Position numbers and translations under genes: made by a program
The notes under the pieces: generated by a model
Told to the model about the DNA's origin: nothing
Database searches by the model: none
What the model saw: the letters and a program-made list of their open reading frames with translations, nothing else
From: Euglena gracilis
Taxonomy: Eukaryota; Euglenida; Euglenophyceae; Euglenales
Reading direction: 5' to 3'
DNA: 64,000 bases
NCBI GenBank assembly: GCA_039621445.1
Contig: CP154956.1
Location: forward strand, 65,240,257-65,304,256
Shown here: piece by piece, positions 32,813 to 45,477 of the stretch
How positions within the stretch are numbered: position 1 is the first letter of the stretch
How the letters are laid out: every line of letters begins with the position of its first letter

Positions 32813-35100
32813 CTGCCAAAGAAGTTGGGGGCAATGGCAAGCATGCTGGACGTTACCCTGCGGGGAGGGGAGGGGTGCCGGTCACAAGGCAAAAAAAGTG
32901 CAAAGTGGTTAGGACCAAATCGGATGACCCGCCGGGGGGGGCAAAAAAAAAACCACACCGGCTGGCAGGGGGCCAGCGTGAAACAAAAGGACACCCTCAC
33001 CACCTGAGAGGGGGGCCACACTGCCCCCCCGCGTCCCCAAACGGCGTGGGGGGAAGGGGGCAGTGGAAACAAGACCACTGAACGCTTCTTCTGTGTGGAT
33101 CAAAGAAAGCATTCGGGGTGAGCAAGAGTGCAAAAGTGCCTGAGATGGCCTCCAAACAAGGGGGGGTGGGGGGGGGTCCCACAGTGGAAGGAGGGGAGGG
33201 AAGCGAACCGTGGCCACCACCAGCAACCCCCGCAGCAAGGCTGCCACCAAGGGGGGGCAATGGAAAAAAGACGGCGGGGGAGGGGGGGGGGTGGAAAAGG
33301 CCCCCGGAGGGGGGTGCGGACTTGTCAAATTTCCGAGGGGAAAACAAACAAATGGGTAGGAGGAAGAGCACAGATAAGCAAAAAACCCGGGGGGGTCAAA
33401 TGGAAAGGAATTCGGTTAACAACAAACCTACTAACCCCCCCACATAAACCACAAGTCCAAGACATAAAGCAACAAGGGACGGGGATACACACACCAAGAA
33501 ACAAAATGGGGGGGGAAGCACGGCAAGGGATGGATAAAGAAATGCACTGGGGGAGGGGGGGGGTCCAGCGTGAGAATGCAAACCGCAACAGACGGGCGGG
33601 CCGCAAAAAAACAATGGAGGGGTGGGCGGTCTCGACAAAAAGGGCCCAGGCCTACCGCACCGGAGGTTTTCAACCAGTCATAAAAACGGGAAGGAAACCA
33701 AAAACCAGGGCCGCACCACTAACTAAAAGAAAACAAGCATGGAAAAAAAAAAAAAACATGGGTCCTTGAAAAACCCAAAAAAAGTGAAGCAAACGGTTAC
33801 CCGTTCAGCAAAACACAAAGATTGCACTGTCTGCCCCCCCCCAGTCCAACAATAAAATGTCCCCTTCACTTTTGCCATTGTTCCAAAAACGTGCCACAAG
33901 GGTGTTATTTTTTTTAACACGATTCCTCCGTCATTTGCCCCAGACCCAACAAAATTTCTTCTGTGTCGTGGGTGTCATCAAAGAAAGCATTCGTTTGAAA
34001 CAACGATGAAGATTGCTGCTAAAGTCTCAGCCTGAGATGGCCTCCACAAACCATGCAACAACCACTGGGGATGGATTGCTCAATTATTGGTTCATGGGTG
34101 AAACAATTTTTGACCAAGATTTGCCCTGGCCGCCCTTTTCCAACCCACTTTTGTCCATTTTTTTGCCCCTGAAAGCAAAACCTATGCCGCCGTCCAGCCG
34201 CCCTTCAGGCGGCCGCAAATAAAATCTTCGATGGAGGAGCGGTCTGGGGCTGGAAAAAGGCTGCTGGCTGGACCGCCCCCGGAGGATGGGGTCAAATTTC
34301 TTTAAGCAAACGACTTGTTGGGGAAGAAAAACTTTGGTCCGAGGGAGCCTAGGATACCTCAGGATCGCACAGTTGGGTGTGGGGGGGGTAAATGAAATTT
34401 AGGCCAAATAAGATGCAACATACCTAACCCCATTTGTCACATAACCGTAACCAACTCCAAACTAAACCCAAATGCCAACCCTCCCAGAAGACATGCTGAA
34501 GCATGCAAGCAAACCACAAGTGTCCAAAAAGAATCCTGCAATGGCACCTAAGAGCAGGGATTTTCTTAAAGACCCCCCGGGGGGTCCTGTGGGCCGGCTG
34601 GAATAAGGTGCTGGTTGGAAAAAAAATGGTCCAGGGGGGTTCCAGCCGGCAGGCAGCTGGACCCGGCGGGTACCAACCAAAACCAGGCAATAAAAAGCCG
34701 GGTTGGCATTTTACAGCCAAAAAACTGGTGGTGAAAAACCAAAAACCACCAAATGCCATTTTTGGCCATTGACCCAAAGGTTTTTTGTCGCTTCACGCCG
34801 AAATAATTTTTTTCAATGTTTGGGCGGGCTGGCCCGAACTTTATTGCAGCGGAGCGGACCCACAGGGGGAGGTCCGCGCCCGGCTGGGAGCTGCTGGCTG
34901 GAAGAAAAGTGCTGGCTGGCTGGACCTCAACCCACCCCCCGAGGGTACGGTCCCCTCCAGCTGTAGAAAACCCCTGCCTGGGATTGGGAACTGTTCCCAC
35001 CTGTTGGGGAGGGGGCCAACTAGATATGGGGTCAAAAGATATGGGGCTGCTGCCATTTAAGCACACAGGTTTTTGGAATTAAAAACAGACAGCACTGGCA
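32813..35100. other. No gene secured; repeats
   Basis: Purine-rich GGGGG/AAAA sequence at 32850-33720, dispersed GCTGGCTGG repeats at 34090-34330, 34560-34700 and 34845-34975, and a GCGC hairpin copy at 34781-34812. The upstream MCM9 exons (Walker A and B) should lie to the right of 32.8 kb but none was recognised. Confidence 0.45.
34090..34330 (+). repeat. Dispersed repeat, copy 2 (GCTGGCTGGAAAAAG family)
   Basis: Same block order as 19640-19900 and same orientation; see that entry. The shared CCGTCCAGCCGCCCTTCAGG is at about 34190-34210. Confidence 0.75.
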
Positions 35101-35331
35101 ATGTTGACCTGGCCGGAGAAAAAGCTGATTGTGGGATGTGGAAATGGGCCAATGCATCAGTCAGTCCTTCACGTTTACCGTGGCGCTTCGGAGAATTGTG
35201 TGATGTGTGACAGCACACCTGCCGGCAGAAATGAACTTCAGGAAATAATGCAACACTGGCTCTCTGAAGAGAAGACAGACAACCACAACTATTCTCCTGC
35301 AGGAATGATTCTGAAGCCGGGGGTCAGATAA
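35101..35331 (+). CDS. Small unassigned open frame
   Basis: A frame of 76 codons with protein-like composition: MLTWPEKKLIVGCGNGPMHQ, then ASENCVMCDSTPAGRNELQE and EIMQHWLSEEK. The C-V-M-C pair could be half of a zinc site. It has an in-frame stop not far upstream and an AG (AAAAACAG) just before, so it could be one exon of a plus-strand gene or a transposon remnant. I do not recognise it. Confidence 0.25.
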   Translation: MLTWPEKKLIVGCGNGPMHQSVLHVYRGASENCVMCDSTPAGRNELQEIMQHWLSEEKTDNHNYSPAGMILKPGVR

Positions 35332-38220
35332 GGGGGGGTGGCAAAATTCAATATAAAGGCAGGTGGGGGTCGCCCCACCCCCCAGCCTAACAGGGGGACA
35401 CCCCCACTTAAATAGGGGTGCGGTCTGGGTGGTTAATTTTTGGCACGGTGCAAAGCGCCGGGCCAGAGTTCTTGCCTCAAAACTATCGGCTGAAAACTCC
35501 ATTATCTTCGGTGGTCAACTTCGCACTCGGGCTATAAAAGTGCACTTGCTTTATGCAATCGCGCAACCTAGAACTTTTCTGAGTTTATGGACTTTCATGG
35601 GGTCGTTTTTGGGCCCCGTTTTTGGATGAAAAATCGGTGTCTCAAAACTCACAGGGAAAAAAAAAGCTCTAGAAATGAAATTTGAAAATTCCAAATCAAA
35701 TTGCGAGAACAGCATTGAACATTTCTGAAAATACACCCTCTGAATCCGCGGACTTTGTGGTCTCACATTATCTTCCACCAATGACCTGATCGACAATTCA
35801 CAGCTCCAAAACCCACCTGGTGATTGCTCTGTAGAATGGCCGAAATGATGGGTTCAGGCGGAAAAAAGGGCTCCTGTTTCTGCTGAGATTTTAGCATGCT
35901 GTGCTTTGCCCCAAAGCCTCTCCCCACAATATCTCTCGCAATGGATCCTGCCGGCTGACAGAGAGACAGACAATTTCTGAGCAGCTTGAATTCCTGTGAA
36001 AATCAGGGGGAACATTACTCAGTCTGAAGCAAACATTTTGGGGGGTAGAAAAACTCGGCACATGAACTTCTTTGCGCAGGTACGCAAGAACGCAAGAACG
36101 CACACTGTTCCAATACGTCATTCAGTGGCAATGTGCTCTTCTGAAAAAAGAAACTGAAAAAGACCCTTCTGAACGTCTTCCACCACGGGCTCCCAGACAT
36201 CTTCCCTGCTGGCCGGTTGTGAACACCTGTAACTTTCTTCCCACCTGCTCCACCTCTCAACCTCCCAAACCAGTGGGTCCACATCCCCTGGTCAGGTTGA
36301 TTTGGCAGTTTCTCAGACCATTTTTCCCCTTGGTGCTGGCAGCCTCGGAACCTCATGAAAAACCTCATGAAAAACAGGTCCCATTTTTGTTTTTCAAACT
36401 GGTGAAAACCCTGTGAAAGGGATTTCTGAAAAAACCTCTTTTGCCGTCCCTGCACGGGCTCTCGTATCCCCGGTAGTTTTCTTTCGCATGGGTTGTCGAT
36501 CTCGGACATAAGAGGAAGGAGTGATGGACACGTTTCTGGACCGGGGGGGGGGGTCTGACCTGCCATGGGGGTATGGACTGGCCCCGGGGCACCTCTTAGA
36601 GACTCTTAGAGACTCAGGGGGCTAAACTCACATTCAAGATTCTTTTGTGGTCGGTGCGCACATTTTCGCACATGTGGGAAATCTCGACTTTGGCACCGGC
36701 GTGACAAAAAATTTGAACGAGAGGCAGCACGACTGGACGAAAGAGAGACGATGTTTTGTAGCCCAAGTATCATGGCAAACACGTGAGAAGAAAACCAGGT
36801 CAGGCAGTTTCCCAGCGTTGTGCTTCCTTTCATTTTTGTCCGAGCTGAGTCTTGACACAGGGACTTTGAGAGCGTGGACGTCCCAACTCTGTAACCCCAA
36901 ACCAGATATCAAGGTAGTATGTTCAAGGTCCATTACAACACATCCATCCACAAGAAGAAATGGCATAGTCCGAGATGGAAAGAGAATGCAAACCGAATTC
37001 TATGTGATTTTGGCTGAATGAGCGAGCAACACATGAATTACTCCATGCTTCGGTTCACTGACGGCGAGAATCTTGGTTTTGCTGAATGCTGGCTGTTACA
37101 CCTAGCAACCGAAATTTTTGCCCACAGTAAGCAAAAAAAAAAACTGCCCCAACGTGTCAGAATTTTCGCCTGCAGCCTTCAAATTCATTTGCCCACAAGT
37201 GGCAAAAATTTTGCACTTTGACCCCAAAATGTTTGCACTTGTTCAGAAAAAATTTGCACTCCGTCATTTTATTCTTCCTCAATGAAAAAGATCCTCACAC
37301 TGCACCAATGGAAAAAGATCATTCCGGCTGGAGTCTAAAAGGGCAACCTGTGCAAAACACCAGATCCAAGTGCAAAACTTTTCTGAAAAGGTGCAAAAAA
37401 AACTTTTGGGATAATGTGCAGACATTTGCGTGACAAAACGCAAACAAATTGGGGTGAAATGCAAACATTTTTTTTGTGATTAAGTGCAAACAAAACGCGT
37501 GTCAAGTGCAAACATATCTGGGGTGAAGTGAAAAAAAGATGGTCGTGGTATAATATTTGAACTTTGACTAGTTTGAAGCATTTTGACTGGAAAGAAAAGG
37601 GGGGACAAAGAAAAACACAAACTGTGCAAACAAATGCATTCATTTTGTGTCTTAACCCGTGCAGTGGGGTGAAAAGAGGGATTGGCAGCCTTGATGGTCG
37701 AAATGTTGGGGGGGGGGCAGGGATGTAGGGGGGGGGGGGGGGGAGGCAGACGAACCACGTCGAAACTGAAGGGGGCCAGGAAAATTTTCGGTTTTGTGGA
37801 TGGGCAAAGGGCCGGATACCGGGCCAAAACTGGTCCAAAATCCCTGATTCTTCGGTAAAAATAAATCCAAGAAAAGCTCATTTTCAGAAATTTTTGAAAG
37901 CCTTTTTTTTTGCGGAAAACACCAAAACATCAAAAAAAAAGTGCAATATGAGAAAAGTGAGGGAAAAGGGCATTATTTGCTCATTTTCCAGCGCGGCGCT
38001 GGAGGAAAATTTTTCGCGACTTTTGGAACCTGCCAAGGAGGGGGTGGGAGGTCCGCACCACCCTCCCAGCATCCAGGGGCAGGGGGGGATCCGGACCCCC
38101 TACCACCTTCCTCAAAACCCAAGGGCTTCCCATCTGTCCTTGGGGGGATTCCACTTCGACCAACAACGACTTGCCAATCCCTCCTTTCACCTTCCATGCG
38201 AGTTCCCCAACGAGACACGA
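35332..38220. other. No gene recognised
   Basis: Open frames on both strands at 36610-37020 (plus MVGAHIFAHVGNLDFGTGVT; minus MPFLLVDGCVVMDLEHTTLI) compete and neither shows a family. A GTGCAAA-rich stretch spans 37190-37520, and a GCGC hairpin copy with GGTCCG arms is at 37984-38015. Confidence 0.4.
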
Positions 38221-38223
38221 AAT

Positions 38224-38447
38224 GAATTAAGCTGATTAACCACCTCACCATCTCACCACACCACCATTAACCACCTCACCACCTCACCACATCACATGTG
38301 TGTACGCACATACGCTCGCTCGCTTGCGTGCAAGCACTGCAGACACGCTCGCATGCACACACGTACCCCACACACGCTCACATGTGTGGGCACCCATGCC
38401 CACCCATGTGGGCATGGGTGCCCACATGGGTGCATGTGGGCACCCAT

Positions 38448-38483
<36 letters not shown>
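38224..38483. repeat. CCACCTCA repeat, long palindrome and (CA)n
   Basis: Imperfect CACCTCACCA repeats (38236-38292), then a palindromic block of GTGGGCACCCATG words at about 38386-38450 in alternating orientation, then (CA)n at 38450-38483. Confidence 0.85.
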
Positions 38484-38487
<4 letters not shown>

Positions 38488-39034
38488 GAAATCAAATCAA
38501 TCAAGAATGTGGTTGACAGAAATTCGAAAAAAAATATCAATGAAAAGAAAATTGCACATGCAAGACAAAAGAGAATGTGAAAGAAGCTCAAGAGAAAAGC
38601 AGACAAGAAGCGTGTGGCATACCAGTTTTCTCTGGGACAATGGCGGTTGTGGAAGGGGGCTTTTTCGGAGATTCAATCTGAAAATGAGCACATCGCAGTG
38701 GACCCTCACAAATCAATGTCATGCTCATTAACAGCAGACACACTCATGTTCCTAATGGGACGAATAACAGTTTATATGATCCAAACATGCTGCTCTGGCT
38801 TGTGACGGATGATGTTGGGACTTGCATCAAATCAAAAGACAAAAATACATTTTGAATGTATTTTGGAGCAGAGTAGAATTTTGGTTGGTTTGTTGAAAGA
38901 CTCCTGTGGCTCTGAGACAAGAAAGAAACAGCAATAGCGTGCGTGGAACCAAATTGGATGATGCAAACAAAGCAAAAAAAAATACCACATCTGAAATCAG
39001 CTCTCACCTCTAAATGGGTTTTTATTGGGGGACA

Positions 39035-39460
39035 TCACAGAGAAAGCGGTGGATATTTTTTAAAAAAATTCCAAAAAATTGAGGTTTTGGCCAAAAATTG
39101 AAATCTTTTGCTCCAGATTTTGTCCATGCCAACCGTTGGCAAACCCCATTTCCCTCCTGCATGGGGACACTCTCTACACAAACACGTTTGGTCCCAGGCC
39201 ACATAGCCTGCCTTTCCAGGTTTTAGAGGAGGGGTGCCAAATTTGTGGCTCTGCCCACACCTTGTCAACTGGCTTGCCAGCCACTTCCCCTGCAACCACC
39301 TCCGGGGCTGCCTCACGAGCGGCACTGATAGACTCCACACTCGTCATCAACACCTCCTCGCGCCTCGCTTTGGAGCCATCGGAGCGATGGCCAAGGAGCT
39401 GTGGGTGTGAGCGCGGAGGCATGAGGCACCCTGGAAGGGTTGAAAGCGGAGGAAACCCAT
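39035..39460 (-). CDS. Unassigned coding-like stretch with Cys/His cluster
   Basis: Two overlapping minus frames look protein-like in succession: EEVLMTSVESISAAREAAPE and then KPVDKVWAEPQIWH in one, followed in the other by KPGKAGYVAWDQTCLCRECP and HAGGKWGLPTVGMDK. The CLCRECPHAGG motif could be a small zinc-binding segment. A frameshift or an intron would be needed to join them. Possibly a transposon-derived protein; not recognised. Confidence 0.3.
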
Positions 39461-40737
39461 CCAAAATCAGCGGGGCACTTTTCCTGGACCAAACCCCACC
39501 TGCATTCCTTTTTTTGTCGCAAACCCACCCACACAGCCTGGGGGGGGGGGCAAAACCCATGGTCCCCGTATAGGGCAATGAGTGATTTGGCGTTGAACCA
39601 ACTTTTGTCATTCCAGGTGATTGTGTCCATTTCTGGGTAACTGTGTCCATTTCACTGTGGGCCTTTCGGGTCATTTTTGGTGGATTTGGATGAGAGTGAA
39701 GCTAAGGATTGTCCGAGTTTCTGGCTCTGATGATCAAGCTGGACAGCACTGAAACCAGCCACCCAAAGAGAAAAAAAGCCCCCCCCCCTCCCCGGGTTTT
39801 CACCACCAATCCAAATGATGTCCCTCTTTACACTAACACAACTCCTGGGCTTATTTCGGGGGGGGGGTATTTCAGGCAGCCCAACCAAGGGGGAAGGGGA
39901 AGGCTGCTGGTGAGGGGAAGGGGCAAAATTAACTTCTGGGTAAAACAAACTTGGTCCGACAATCGCAGCAGTTTGAAACGCCATACGGGAAATAACAAGA
40001 ATATGTGGTTGCATTTGGTAATATTTGCCTTCCACACACCAAATCCCCCGTATCGGGCCGCAGCTTTTCATCATCCTCCAGAAAAGGCACAACGTCTGCA
40101 CTGCTTTGAAGAACAATGCAAAGGTGATGCAAACTGCCATCACGAGATGGGGATGAGAGCGCAGCAACCCCCCCCAAGCTTGTTTCATTGTTTTCATATT
40201 ATCTGAAAACAATTACAATATGTTGTCGTGTGATTTTGAGATTTGAAAACAATTCAAAATCTTTTGGAGGATTCGGCCACTTTTGTTTATGTTGCAACCT
40301 CCCTGATAAATGCGTTTTTCTGGGTTTTGTCTACTTCAACCGCCCTTTATTGGTGAGAGCAAAACTTATCATTTATATAAAAAAAACCCTTCGACCCCCC
40401 CTCCACCCACCCTTCTTTGGGGTAGGCTTGGGGAGCAAAATTTCTGGAGTGAACCAACTCCTGCTCCGGGAACTTTTCTGACAAGCAAATGTCCCATATT
40501 GCCGATGGCTAAATAAAAAGGGGCTGTATTGATCCCAATTTGTGTCCAGCCAGTCAAGCCGGGTTTACTGGATCCAATTAATTAGCCCCCTCCCCCTGAA
40601 AAATGCTGCAGGTTTCCGACTTAGCTGGTGTTGACCATTTTTGTTCAAAAAAGGTTCTTCCAAAATATCTGAAAAAAATGACAGGGAATCAAAAGTAGTG
40701 TCCAGAGACCTAAAAACTAAGCCTTAGGAACACAAGA

Positions 40738-41330
40738 CCTTATTAAAACCGCGACTGGGGGCTCTGGCTTCACACCCGAACCGGCGTCCGGGACACCAAC
40801 TCGGCAGGAATTTCCGCACCCGAACCGGTGTCCCAGACGCTCGTTCGGGCGTGAAGCGGCATTTGGGGGACAAATAAAACAAAGTGCCAAAAAAAAAAGT
40901 GACCAAATACATATGTGGTATCATATCTGATGTTTGAGGTTGCTTTGGCGTGAGATTGCAGTTTCCCGTGCAATGTTTCCCATGCAGCCAATTTCGACAA
41001 GAATATGGTGCAACCTAGTCGAATTCTGTGGCCATCTGTTGATAGCCCTTGAGAAGAGCTTTGATTGATGGGCTACATGGCAGCTTAACAATGGAACCTG
41101 CAATTTGCGATCAGGGCTAGAACGTACAGTCAGTAATTTTCAAAGCGCTGTGCAGTGTGGCTGAGATCTGGGGTCATTGTTTGAAAGGTTGTGGGATCTG
41201 ATAGACCAGTGGGTCAAAACATACGATTGCCGAAGGGAAAAAAAAGAGCTGTGCAAATGTGTGTGTGTGTGTGTGTGTGTGTGAATTCTGTGGCCGGCTG
41301 TTGAAGGCCCTTGAGAAGACCTTTAGGTCG
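40738..41330. repeat. Composite repeat: CCGGTTCGGG palindrome plus GAGCTTT module, copy 1
   Basis: The block 40757-40870 (GGCTTCACACCCGAACCGGC, a central spacer, then the inverted GTTCGGGCGTGAAG) is repeated in the same orientation at 45947-46052 with the same spacer AATTTCYGCACCCG. It is followed by the module GAATTCTGTGGCCATCTGTT...CTTGAGAAGAGCTTTGATTGATGGG at 41021-41065 and again in short form at 41283-41325 after a (GT)n tract. Confidence 0.8.
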
Positions 41331-42889
41331 AGTAGGGGGAGCCCAGGGGCGGGGACCACGGCGCCTTCGGTGGCGCGCCGTGGTTGCCCCTCGGCCCCCC
41401 TAAAAACCTTGACCCAAAACACTGTTCTTGGTCTGAAACCGTGTTTGGGCGAAGATTTACGACTCGCTGAGCTCTTATCCCTTTATGGGTAAGAGCGAAG
41501 CTTACCCCTGGGCAAAAGGGCGGGTCGGACCCCCCCCCCCCGGCGTTTGGGACACAGCCCTCAGTTTGGAAGGCCCTGAAAAGGCTTTAACTGGCGATAT
41601 TTGTTCATTTTCCAGCAACTCCAGCCAGACGGGATATGGCTCTTGCCCCCCAAAAAATGTTGCAAGCTTCCGATTTGCCACTTTTTGGGCCAGAATTTTT
41701 TTTAAATTGCTGAAATTTAAAAGTAATTAATAAAACTGAATTAATTCTTTTATTTTTGTTTTACCTGGAAAAACCTTGTCTCAAGCAATCAAAATCAAGA
41801 AGTCAAAAAAATGCAAAAAGATAATCTTGATTCATTGGATTATCTGCACAGATTGATCCATTCCTTATTCCATCCCTCACCGCTCAACACCCAATACCCA
41901 CCCCCATCTATCCTCCCATCCATGCTCCATCCTACTCTCCTGTAAGCCCCATCCTATCCCCCACTCTGGACACCAAAAACCGCACTGAAATCCAGAACCC
42001 TGGGGTTGATAGACGGAGGAGGTTGGCTGCTGTGGATGCGTCCACAGCAACCTGTGGAAATGTTTGGAGATGGGGGCAAGGAGAAGAGAAAAGAAACACA
42101 AGGAACCCAACCAACTATCTATGTCGGCATCACCTCCAGCAGACGTGGAATCATTGCATGCAGGACTGCGAGGCCCATTATCTGTGAGAAGGAACGGGAG
42201 CATCTTGCAGCAAATGGTGGTGGATGGCGAAAACCACGAAAATGCTTGGAGTGTCCACATGTGAGAATTCACGTGCCACATATTCACATATCACCTGCCT
42301 CGCTCCGTTTCACCTTGCTGCTTGCCGGTGTGGCCCATGTCCCTCCTTCAAGAGTGGTGTTATTTGCCTCAACAAAGCGCCCGGAAACAGCCTGTGTCAA
42401 ACAACGAAAGAGCACAGTAGCACTGGACACATTTGGTGAATTGTGGATGGGGAAAAATGAAGCAAAGCAATGAAGAAAGGTTTCCACGCTCCTATGCACT
42501 CAGCACTTGGCTTGAGAAAAATGCAACAAAAAAAAACTCTTGAGAAATCATCATGCTCACATCTTTCCTTTAATTCCAGGGAAACAAAAACAAGGTGAAA
42601 ATCAGATTCCTATTGTCAAAAGTTGCCAAATCCATTTTCCTCCTAACCATCAACTATTCAGACAAAATCGAACCAAAAACAGTGATGATAACTTTCGGGG
42701 AGGTCTGTACGGGAAGGGCTGGGGGGGGGGCCTTTGGTCTGCACCACAGCTCAAGAGTTACATCACAAAAACATTCAACAGAATTCACAGTTACACCGAA
42801 TGTTTACCGTGCTAATATTTTTTTGCTGCGATGGAATGGAGTTGCCAATGTCCACTCAAGGAACCTTTCCAATTTATTAACCCCCCCCC

Positions 42890-43112
42890 AATAGAAGCAC
42901 GGGGCCGCTACAAGCGCAGGGTCCAAATAAAAGCGCACCACCCGCCGCCGAAGGCGGTGGTCCGCTACAAGCACACCCCCCCATTTTGATGGGATTTCTA
43001 AAGGAAATCAACAAAAATCGCGCAGGTAGGGTCCAAATAGAAGCGCACCCCCTGCCGCCAGAGGCGGCGGTGCCCTATAAGCGCACCCGTGCTTCTATTA
43101 GGGGGGGGGGGT
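42890..43112. mobile_element. Inverted-repeat element, word GTGCTTCTATT + G/C run
   Basis: Left end CCCCCCCCAATAGAAGCACGGG (22 bases, described by its parts: C8, then AATAGAAGCACGGG) and right end CCCGTGCTTCTATTAGG followed by a G run are perfect inverted repeats. Inside, the phrase GGGTCCAAATARAAGCGCACC occurs twice, each followed by a GCCGCC...GGCGGT hairpin. About 220 bases, non-coding. Confidence 0.75.
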
Positions 43113-45130
43113 TAGAGCCCCTCCCCAGGGCCATTTGGAGGGGGGGGGCATCTAGCCCTCCCCCCAGAACCTACCCAGAACCCCCCCCCTGTAAATGACC
43201 ACTTTCAGAAATTCCAAATAGTTTTTTGGCGACTCGGGTCATTGGGAATTCCTTCAGGAAAAATTAGAAAAATACAATTGAACCTCCTGGTCCAGGTCCT
43301 TTGGGGTCCTGGACCAACATCAGTAGGGTCATTTGGGTGGGGAAATGATGGCAAAGGGGACATGACAAAACAAATGCAGCCCCTGAAACCCAAACGCCGT
43401 TTTGTCAACCATGTGGATGGAGGGCAGCATGGGTTTTCTTTAAAGGGATTTTTTTAATTATTAAAACAACGTTTCTTGACTTTTTTGGAAAAAAATTGCA
43501 TAAGTGAGAAACACCTTTGGCTTCTGACCATGGCGGGGGGGGGGGGCAGTTATTAAAACGGGTTGAACTGGGTTCAAACTGCATTTACCATCCCCACCCA
43601 TTGATGGCATCCCAATGTCCAAAAACTGCAAGCTTGTGGTTTGCATTAAATAGGACCTAATTGCACAGCGCAATCTTTTTTGCATTTTGAGACGTTTTGG
43701 AGAATTACATTTCTGGGGAAGTTTTCAGTTTTTAAAATCGGCCAACCTGCCAATGTTACCATTTTTTCAGGGTGGGCTGCCACTCTATGGATGGTGAGAA
43801 GAGGGCCAAAAGCCAAGCTTCTGTGAAGCTTCTCTGGCGCGCTTCCCAGAGAAATCCTGGAGAGAATACATGGGATGAAAAGCTAACACCTGCTGGGTCA
43901 AGGTTGGGATTTAGGCCGTCAAGCTCAATCTGGACTCAAAAAAATAAAACCAGTTTGGACCTTATTTTTTCCCGATTTTAGCTGAACCTCCAAACTTTGG
44001 CTTGCTCCTTTCGGAACAACCAGAACCAACCTATTGCCAAAAATAAGACAACTAGAAATGAGGAAATTCTTGTAAATTGAGGGAAAATTGCGGGAAAATT
44101 GTGTGAGTTAGCACACTTCTGTTGGAGGGGATTTTGAAAAATGTTCACAATTTTGAGCATTTTGCAATATAATGAATTTTGAGCCATTCTTCACGTTTTT
44201 TTTTTACAACAAAAAGGTCCAAAAAATATGATTTTAATTAAGAACATGCTGATTCTGAAAGTATGGAATTTCCTGGGTGAAAATAAAAAAAATTGCCAAA
44301 AACTTTGGTCTCAGGTAAAATCTGGTCCAGGATGCAAAAATTTTACAAGTGAAAATTATTTCCTAGCAGAAATTGGGGGAAAACCTAAAACGGCCCAGAT
44401 TTACCAAAAATTGTACAAGTTTTCAAATTTTGGCAAACTTGCAATAAAATTACAAAAAAAACACCTGAGTGTCCTTGTGAAATATGAAACGCTCAAAAAA
44501 TGACCAGAACTCTTTTTGCCTTCCATTTCAGGTTTATGCGGAAAATTGCGGAAAGGGGAAAACCCGCAGAAGATTGCGGATATCAATTCCCCCTGGACTC
44601 TTTTCTACGGCCCAAATCATGTCCCTCCCGCACTGCCGTGAAGGCAAAGGGCACAAGGGAGACCACATTGTCTGTACGGAAGGCCTGGGTGGACCCCCCG
44701 CCCAGGAGGTGGGGGGGGGTCGACCCCTCCCCACCCACCATGGCACCCGCTCAAAAGAAAGTTGCTTTGAAGAAGGCTTCGGTGGGTGGCAAAGGAAATT
44801 TTGACCTGAAAATCGGCGCCCCCAGAAGGCACCGAAGCAGTCGAAAATCCCCCCCCCCCTGCTCTGGTCGGGTTCGGGAGTGAAGGCGGCGTCCAGGGCA
44901 CAAAAAAATGCAAGACGCTGAAAAGTGACCAAAATGGTTTGTGGGCATGTGATAATCGCCGTGCCCCCCATAAAAAGACCCTACCCTGGGGGTGGTTCGG
45001 GACGCGGGGGATGCGGGGGCGGACACGGGGGGGACGCGGGGGGGACCAACTACTCCCACATATTTTCTTTGACGTCACTCAAATTTGTGCGCATTTTTCC
45101 ACTGGTTGACAAAAAAACGTGCCCAGCCAA
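43113..45130. other. No gene recognised
   Basis: AT-rich and low in open frames from 43.7 to 44.5 kb. A plus frame containing MAPAQKKVALKKASVGGKGN (about 44741-44800) is basic and lysine-rich, but without splice support or known family. A relative of the repeat at 46050-46110 (AAAGTGACCAAAATGGTTTG) sits at 44880-44960. Confidence 0.4.
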
Positions 45131-45139
45131 AATCCGGGA

Positions 45140-45260
45140 TGTGGGGGGGGGACGAAGGGCGAACACCCCCCTGGCCGGCCGAAGGCCGGCCCTTTGGCCG
45201 GGACCGACGCCCCCCCCCCCCAAAAAGCCCCCTGTCTTACATGGGGGGCATGGCATATCT
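45140..45260. repeat. GGCCGGCC hairpin repeat, copy 1
   Basis: CCCCCCTGGCCGGCCGAAGG, CCGGCCCTTTGGCCGGGACCG and, further on, CTTACATGGGGGGCATGG. The same three blocks in the same order recur at 47215-47345 with CATATAAGACCCCCC words between them. Confidence 0.8.
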
Positions 45261-45477
45261 GCAGAGTTTTGAGTTGTTTCGAATTGAGATTGGTGTTTTT
45301 TTGTGCAATGATTCCCATATTGACAATTTTGGGGGAACTTCGGAAACATATGCAAATCAAACGAAGGCTTCCCATGGACTTTTGGATGATGGCCACACTA
45401 CACAGCGGTCTCAAAACTGCCTATCGTCTTTTCCAATCATAATACCACTCCCAGATTCCACTGTTCAGCTGCCATGT

